Of a DNA stretch of 64,000 nucleotides, positions 59,101 to 64,000 are shown piece by piece (position 1 is the stretch's first letter; every line of letters begins with the position of its first letter). The stretch is taken from the NCBI RefSeq assembly GCF_039555335.1, contig NC_092637.1, forward strand, positions 37,677,026 through 37,741,025, given 5' to 3'. The notes beneath the pieces are model-generated. The model saw nothing but the letters and a program-made list of their open reading frames with translations. It was not told the DNA's origin and ran no database searches. Origin of the DNA: Amphiura filiformis. Its lineage: Eukaryota > Echinodermata > Ophiuroidea > Amphilepidida > Amphiuridae. The translations under genes and the position numbers were made by a program.

Positions 59101-61819
59101 AGTGTGATCAGGGCCAGGGTTGAAACTTCTATTTGAATATATAAACATTGTTAGATTGAAAATCTTATGAAGAAATGATTTCAATATATCATCATCAACC
59201 ATACCATAACAGAATAAGATTAGATTTTTCTTCAAAATTTTACTAGAAAAGAAGGCGAAGAGCGAAGTCTAAAAATCGATTTTATAATTCGCAACGAGAA
59301 ACGCATATTTTTGTTTACCAGAATTGACATGTCGCATTTGAGTTGTATTGTTCATGTATATCTATTAACGAAGAAAAATGTACCATGTTTGGTATCCAAA
59401 TAATTGCATGAAGTTACTCTTTCCAAATATATATTTTGATATCCCCTCGGCCAATCCTAGCGAAAGATATGACGGTTAAAAATGGTATCGAGACTTTTGG
59501 GACACCCTGTATTTGTTAATTTGGGGGAATGTATTATCTTCAATACGAAATTTGCATATGATTGACGGCTTTCATCCCAGCTACATACACTTAGTACATA
59601 ATTAAATTGATACATTTACTTCGAAGACTGTTAAATGTCAACAATGTCAATAAATTGTTAATAATTTGCCATAGAATTTGTATCTATATAGCGAATTAAA
59701 AAAAGTAATCGAAATTATTTGATATCAGAAGGACATTCCTCGTATTCGGAATGCAATTTGATGTTTCTGATGTGCTCTCATGTCCCACAAAAATACTGTG
59801 CAAACGTTGCTATCCGATCCCTTAAAACAATTTGGCCCATTTTATTGCTATCTACAGTAGACAGCTTAATTTTGTGTGTAAATGGATTGATTTTTGTCTC
59901 CTATACTAGGTTATTTCATCTACGATGTATTGGAATTACGGCGATACTCATTTTGGAAAGAATGGCCATTTGTGTTACATCACATAGCGGTAAGAACAGA
60001 ACATCAAAAACAATATAGGCCAAAAAAAAGGTGTTTGTTTGCCCAGACACGACCGACCCAAAAAATCAAAAAACATCAAACACTTTTTTTAACAATGATA
60101 TAAAAATAAAGAAATTGATGTCATTTTTCCTATAAAAATGCCAAATGACACTTAAAAGCTCATATTCCTGGCAATCACAGCTTTCATTTTTCCCAACAAT
60201 AGTTTACCATCAATCAACATCAATATAGAGAACCAAGCATGACACATGTGACAAGATTGGTCTATAGTATTTAAACAAGGTGGTTAAAGATGGCAGTTTT
60301 GTGAGTGAACGTCCGCAACAAGAGGTCAATTATTTTTCACATTTGTACAGGGTAAAAAATAAACTTGCTCTAATTTTCTTGAAATTGGCAGTAAATTGTT
60401 CATCTATTTGTGGGGATTCAGAAAAAGAATAGTTTGCACTATCTGCAATGTCAAATTATTGAGATTTAAGATAAAAACGAGTTTCAAATTTTGACCATTT
60501 GTGTGACATAATTACGGAACTGCCCCTTTATTGATCATCTTTATATTCAAGCCAACCTGTAATTATAACTCTGTACTTTTCTGGGATTTTGTGTTGGGGT
60601 TTCGAAATATTACCAACAAATGGTGCAGATCGTACAGCTCAACTGATCATACTTTTCCTACATTCGACCTTGCATGATTTTTGAGTTGACACAGTCATGA
60701 AAATAACTATAGATACTTGACAGATCATTAGTAGCCCAGTTCTGAACCTTTTCATTGATCATTCATAACAATAGGTATCTGATGGATCAGTGAAGATAAG
60801 AAGGGATTATAATATATCCGTAACCTTGATATTATAGTACATCTCGAGGAAAAAGTGCAATGGACATGTTTTCATTTTATGTTTCAAATATCCCGCGCAT
60901 GAAAATTGAGTATTTAACCCAAAATGGAAAATGGAACAATTTATTGGAAATCTGTTTAACAGATTTTTTGACATCTTTTCTGCACTGTATTATACCTAAA
61001 TTAAGAAATTTGATAAATATTCAAAGAAAATATAGGTCATCCAAAAATTAGATTTTTACACATTTTGGGGCAAAAAGGAAAAAAAGGAAAAATATCAAAA
61101 TCTGTTTAACAGCTTCATTCATCAAGTCATAACAAACGGCCTACATGCTTAATTTCTAATAAAATATTGAAATTGTGAAAAATATAGGTATTTATTGATT
61201 TTCATGTTTTTTCTTGCAAATATGCTAATAATATGCAAATTATGAAATTGCAAAATAAAGTTTCTACATAGCATACATCTTTCAAGTGTGATGTTCAAAA
61301 TGACAGACATCAAAAAGAGATTCGATGAAATGTAAAGGTGTAGTAACAATTTTGGCATGGACTGTCTGGTCAGGAAAAGTACGATAAGTTGAGCTGTACA
61401 TTTGAAGAAACAATTTGTGCTAAATCTGTATGTTTTATTTTGATTTCTTTCAGTTCATCGCCGTTGCATTAAAAATAATATACGCACGTCAGGGCCTCGG
61501 AGTAATAATAATTGGACTAACTATAGAAGCTGGGAGTATCTTTTTACATGTGCGCAGTCTGCTTTTGAATTACGGTTACTCTGTTCATAGCAAACCGTTC
61601 AAAGCAATAACCCGCATTATTCTGTTAATTTTTGTTACGTATCGTATTCCTGTACTTGCTTTCTTATTACAATGTCACCATTATAATCACGAGAGTCTAC
61701 CCTTTATGCTCGTAATTCTAGGATATTTTGCGATTTCTGGGATATTATTTGTTAACGTCTATGTTGTAATGTCTTTATTAATGTCAGGGACAAGATGGAA
61801 ATCGAAAGCAATCATATAA
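55931..61819 (+). CDS. TLC-domain membrane protein, TLCD1/TLCD2-like (gene 2)
   Basis: Four exons assembled by splice sites: 55931-56136, 57432-57514, 59910-59989 and 61454-61819, total 735 nt, 244 residues, with matching phases 2, 1 and 0. The protein has about seven hydrophobic segments. Typical TLC features are YKWRKSVCSLVNATIATIL (residues about 49-67), GYFIYDVLEL (97-106) and the paired histidines FVLHHI (117-122), then EAGSIFLHVRSLL with an acidic-to-Arg spacing like that of TLCD1/2 relatives. Length fits this family (about 240-250). TLCD1/2 proteins act in the plasma membrane and limit membrane phospholipid unsaturation; the role here is by analogy. The start is the first ATG of the open exon and is followed by a hydrophobic segment. 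TLCD4 or TLCD5 are less likely alternatives. Introns are 1.3, 2.4 and 1.5 kb and full of repeats. Confidence 0.85.
56920..57200. repeat. Recurring ATTATTCCGAAGG phrase in gene 2 intron 1
   Basis: About ten variants of (A/G)TTATTC(C/T)GAAGG or the complement, irregularly spaced. Confidence 0.8.
57432..57514 (+). CDS. Gene 2 exon 2
   Basis: 83 nt between TCTTATAG and GTAAGT. It encodes the loop SLPSWTLTYSDLLTRYTTSG and the start of the third membrane segment. Confidence 0.8.
57606..57886. mobile_element. Inverted-repeat element in gene 2 intron 2
   Basis: TAGTTAAGTCAAAAACCTCA near 57607 and its complement near 57863 bound a 280-bp non-coding block. The open frame across it spans the left arm and is not a gene. 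Confidence 0.7.
57990..58320. mobile_element. Palindromic MITE in gene 2 intron 2
   Basis: AAGAAAAATAATTATCAAGC at the left pairs with GCTTGATAATTATTTTTCTT at the right. The arms continue through AACACGCGATATT and its complement, about 130 bp per arm. Confidence 0.85.
58390..59085. mobile_element. Inverted repeat element with about 130-bp arms, gene 2 intron 2
   Basis: The arm at 58400-58530 (GTTAACAACGAAAGGGTAAA, GCGCCACTTTTACTAGG) is inverted at 58957-59085. The spacer holds a G-run near 58886. Confidence 0.8.
59520..59825. mobile_element. TTAA MITE family D, right half, gene 2 intron 2
   Basis: It ends AACGTTGCTATCCGATCCC before TTAA, 85 bp upstream of exon 3, and carries the D-type AGAAGGACATTCCTCGTATT segment. 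Confidence 0.75.
59910..59989 (+). CDS. Gene 2 exon 3, with the paired histidines
   Basis: 80 nt between ATACTAG and GTAAGA. It encodes GYFIYDVLELRRYSFWKEWP then FVLHHIA. Confidence 0.85.
59990..61453 (+). other. Gene 2 intron 3
   Basis: AT-rich, without recognised repeats or exons. A short open frame at 60860-61051 has no known domain. Confidence 0.5.
61454..61819 (+). CDS. Gene 2 exon 4, last coding exon
   Basis: 366 nt including TAA, after TTTCTTTCAG. It encodes four hydrophobic segments and a short basic tail (GTRWKSKAII). No nearby AATAAA was identified with confidence. Confidence 0.85.
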   Translation, partial: FIAVALKIIYARQGLGVIIIGLTIEAGSIFLHVRSLLLNYGYSVHSKPFKAITRIILLIFVTYRIPVLAFLLQCHHYNHESLPFMLVILGYFAISGILFVNVYVVMSLLMSGTRWKSKAII

Positions 61820-62400
61820 TAATTATAGTGTGCGTATAAGCCTACACTCTTAGAAAAAGATTCTAAAAGGGTTCTTCGAATGTCCTCCAGGCAGAATTTG
61901 TAAAGGTTGTTCAAATAACCATAAATATAAAATAACCTATAATTCCCGAGGGTCCTCCCTATAGTGAGACAAAAAAACCCATATAACATCATAAACATGG
62001 GACTATCCTGGGAGGGGGGGGGGGTTGGTCTTCAAAATTTTTTGTACGGGGATGTGCCTCAGTGCATGACTTTCGGATAAAGACCGTTCTCTAGACCCTA
62101 TTTTCCACAAAAAGCACCCAAAGTGTCCCAAAATTCTTCCAAATACCCCAATTGGGCGCATTGTTCTTCAATGAAAACCCACCCATCGATATACCAAAAT
62201 CGCTGAAAATAATACCCCTCCCCCCAAAAAAAAGGAGGCACATACCCGTATACCTTCATAATGGGAGACTCTCCGATCTGGGAGACAATGTGTCATTATG
62301 ATTGATAAATTATGTTCAATTTTGTTTTCATCATTTGTCTTTTGTATACTCTTAAGTATTTTAACGATCTGTTCACTTTTTATCTGGTTTTTATCATGTC
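61820..62400. other. Downstream region of gene 2 with dispersed repeat
   Basis: Positions about 62040-62250 are the inverted partner of 53130-53290. GTTCTAAAAGGGTTCT-like words at 61860 match 18109-18265. No further gene was seen. Confidence 0.5.
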
Positions 62401-62403
62401 TAA

Positions 62404-63232
62404 CCAGCACGATTAAATGTCGGGTTATATAAAGGGTATAAAACGTTTTAATAACATTTGAAAACTTTTTTGATAAAATTATACAAAACATTCTAACATA
62501 CTGTTATTAAAGCCATATTGTAACCACCTGATTGTTACATTTGCTGAGGAGGACGCCCTCAAAATGTTTCAACATTCTGTTTCACACTGACGAATGTAAT
62601 GAACTTTATTAAACTAACATATAGTACCCTGCAAAAATCAAGACTTTAATAATTCGAGATTTTAAGTAATTGTGAAAATTCGAGATTTTGAAAAGAAATA
62701 TTAGTCGAACGCGTACGAGATGTTCATAACACAGTACGTACATGGCGTGCAGGACCGCATCAAAGGATCGTGTCGTAGCACAACCGACGGAGTGATACGC
62801 ATTGGCGATATTGGCGCTGGTAGTAAATTCCAATTGTCTTTGCTTTACCGTTAGTTGTTCAGCTCAAAATTAAAAGGGGACATATCTGACAGTAAAAGCT
62901 ACCATTTTATGAAAAAGAAATACTAATCTATTTTTTTAATGAAAATGTTACAACGTGGCTTTAACTGTTGACAAAATTATTTAGCAAAAATGTTTGCCAA
63001 AGCATATTTTGCAATAACATTTTGACAACATTTTATGTTGTTGTAGTGTTTTTTCATATAAAATGTTTTTAAAATGTTTGCATGACCTTTTTTTTACAGC
63101 TACAACTGCAAGCTAAAGTATTATACAGTAATGTCAAACAGTAATGTCAAACCCGACATTTAAATGTTATTAAAATGTTTTTACCAACACCAAAACGTGT
63201 TTATAACCTGTTTGTGACGTATGTGTTTGCTG
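62404..63232. mobile_element. AACGTTTT element H, copy 3, split by a family A element
   Basis: AATGTCGGGTTATATAAAGG at the left and GTGTTTGCTGGG at the right identify the H family. The insertion at 62512-62960 falls within ACTGTTAT...AACTGTTGACAAAAT; the uninterrupted H copy at 51521-51550 reads ATGTTATTTAAGTGTTGAC. The left H terminus is lost. Confidence 0.82.
62508..62964. mobile_element. TTAA MITE family A, copy 3
   Basis: The body 62512-62960 has ends AGCCATATTGTAAC and GTTACAACGTGGCT, with TTAA on both sides. The host H sequence has a single TTAA at the matching place, so the duplication of TTAA is shown by comparison. Confidence 0.9.
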
Positions 63233-63890
63233 GGTATGCATGTGCGTTAGATCCCGGTCAAACCCCCGCCTGAATAAGTAGAAAATATAGGTGATTACGT
63301 AACCATGTTATCTTCAGTTTGCAGTGACGATTTTCCTGTAACTTACATGAAAGACAGAAGACATTCGTAGCTTTATAAACACTAAGGTTCGATTTCTTAC
63401 AGCTTGGCTAGTGGTCCGGCTTCCCAAGATTGATTTATCTTTCTAGGTGATGGACGATGTAAAATTTTAAGCACTGGTATATAGGACTACTTGGGCTTAA
63501 GCCTGATGGCTTAGGAAGCCTGACTATTAGCCATGCTTCGAGAAACTGGCCTTAAAAGACGTCAATTTCTTCGAACAAACGAAAGTAATTTTGCATGTAT
63601 ATAGATGGGAAGAATCTTATCAAACATGAATATCATACTGGAAATGTTTGACATTACTGTTATTTCCTTTGCAATGCTGTTTTTGCTGTAAAAATTGATA
63701 ATTTTAGTAAGATACATATGTATAATATTTAGCAATTTTAATAAAATTTTAACCAATTCAAAATTACGACAGTAAAATAATGTGTTTTTTCTACTTGTCT
63801 GAATTTTTTAAGTGTGTGACTTACCTCTAAGATGAGAAAACGAGTACATGTATTTGGTTGACAATTGACATTTGGTGTGATTTTACGGTG
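63233..63890. other. No recognised feature
   Basis: AT-rich DNA without convincing exons or repeats. Confidence 0.5.
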
Positions 63891-64000
63891 TACCGCTCAG
63901 TCCGACACGCCGCTAGTCCGACACACTTCTAGTCAGACACGCCGCTAGTCCGACTACACAAATTCCCTATACTTAGGGGTGCGTCAGTCCGAAAATGAAA
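63891..64000. repeat. Start of a second AGTCCGAC repeat block
   Basis: TACCGCTCAGTCCGACACGC and further CGCTAGTCCGAC copies match the complement style of 50330-50690. The block is cut by the window end. Confidence 0.8.

Overview
This is eukaryotic nuclear DNA from an animal. It is AT-rich, nearly every long ORF is accidental, exons are short with GT/AG borders, introns are large, and there are tRNA-derived SINEs, non-LTR retrotransposon fragments and many small inverted-repeat DNA transposons. The short word taggcctac recurs throughout. My impression is a marine deuterostome, probably an echinoderm; this is inference and no marker gene proves it.

Two genes are supported, both on the + strand. 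Gene 1 (about 27.95-41.2 kb) encodes a secreted multi-domain precursor: a signal-peptide exon, an acidic propeptide exon ending in Lys-Arg, then five tandem copies of a two-exon module. Each module is one 117-nt exon for a six-cysteine ShKT-like domain plus one 33-nt linker exon carrying Lys-Arg. Two candidate C-terminal exons follow, then a 3'UTR exon with a polyadenylation signal. All internal exons are symmetric phase 1-1, so modules can be added or skipped without breaking the frame. The third domain exon carries a 2-nt deletion. The predicted output is a set of near-identical peptides of about 48 residues released at dibasic sites. This is the most interesting item in the window. Gene 2 (55.93-61.82 kb) is a four-exon TLC-domain membrane protein of 244 residues, closest in my judgement to TLCD1/TLCD2.

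Layout: 1-1.6 kb unassigned; 1.64-4.95 kb a satellite with a 618-bp unit; 5.1-9.4 kb a minus-strand non-LTR retrotransposon split by a 2.4-kb insertion holding two copies of a 475-bp MITE; 9.8-11.3 kb minisatellite and simple repeats; 11.5-13.7 kb decayed transposase and PHD-finger fragments; 14-27.5 kb nested MITEs, one MULE-like derivative, two hAT-like MITEs and a SINE; 28-41.2 kb gene 1; 41.2-46.5 kb more MITEs and a 170-175-bp tandem repeat; 46.5-49.7 kb a composite element bounded by arrays of an 18-bp palindrome and interrupted by a mariner-like element; 49.8-51.8 kb tandem duplications and MITEs; 51.8-55.5 kb a 3.7-kb element with exact 9-bp target duplications (MULE-like); 55.9-61.8 kb gene 2, its introns full of inverted-repeat elements; 62-64 kb nested MITEs and unassigned sequence.

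At least five unrelated MITE families here sit at TTAA sites, which suggests a strong past supply of piggyBac- or Kolobok-type transposase.
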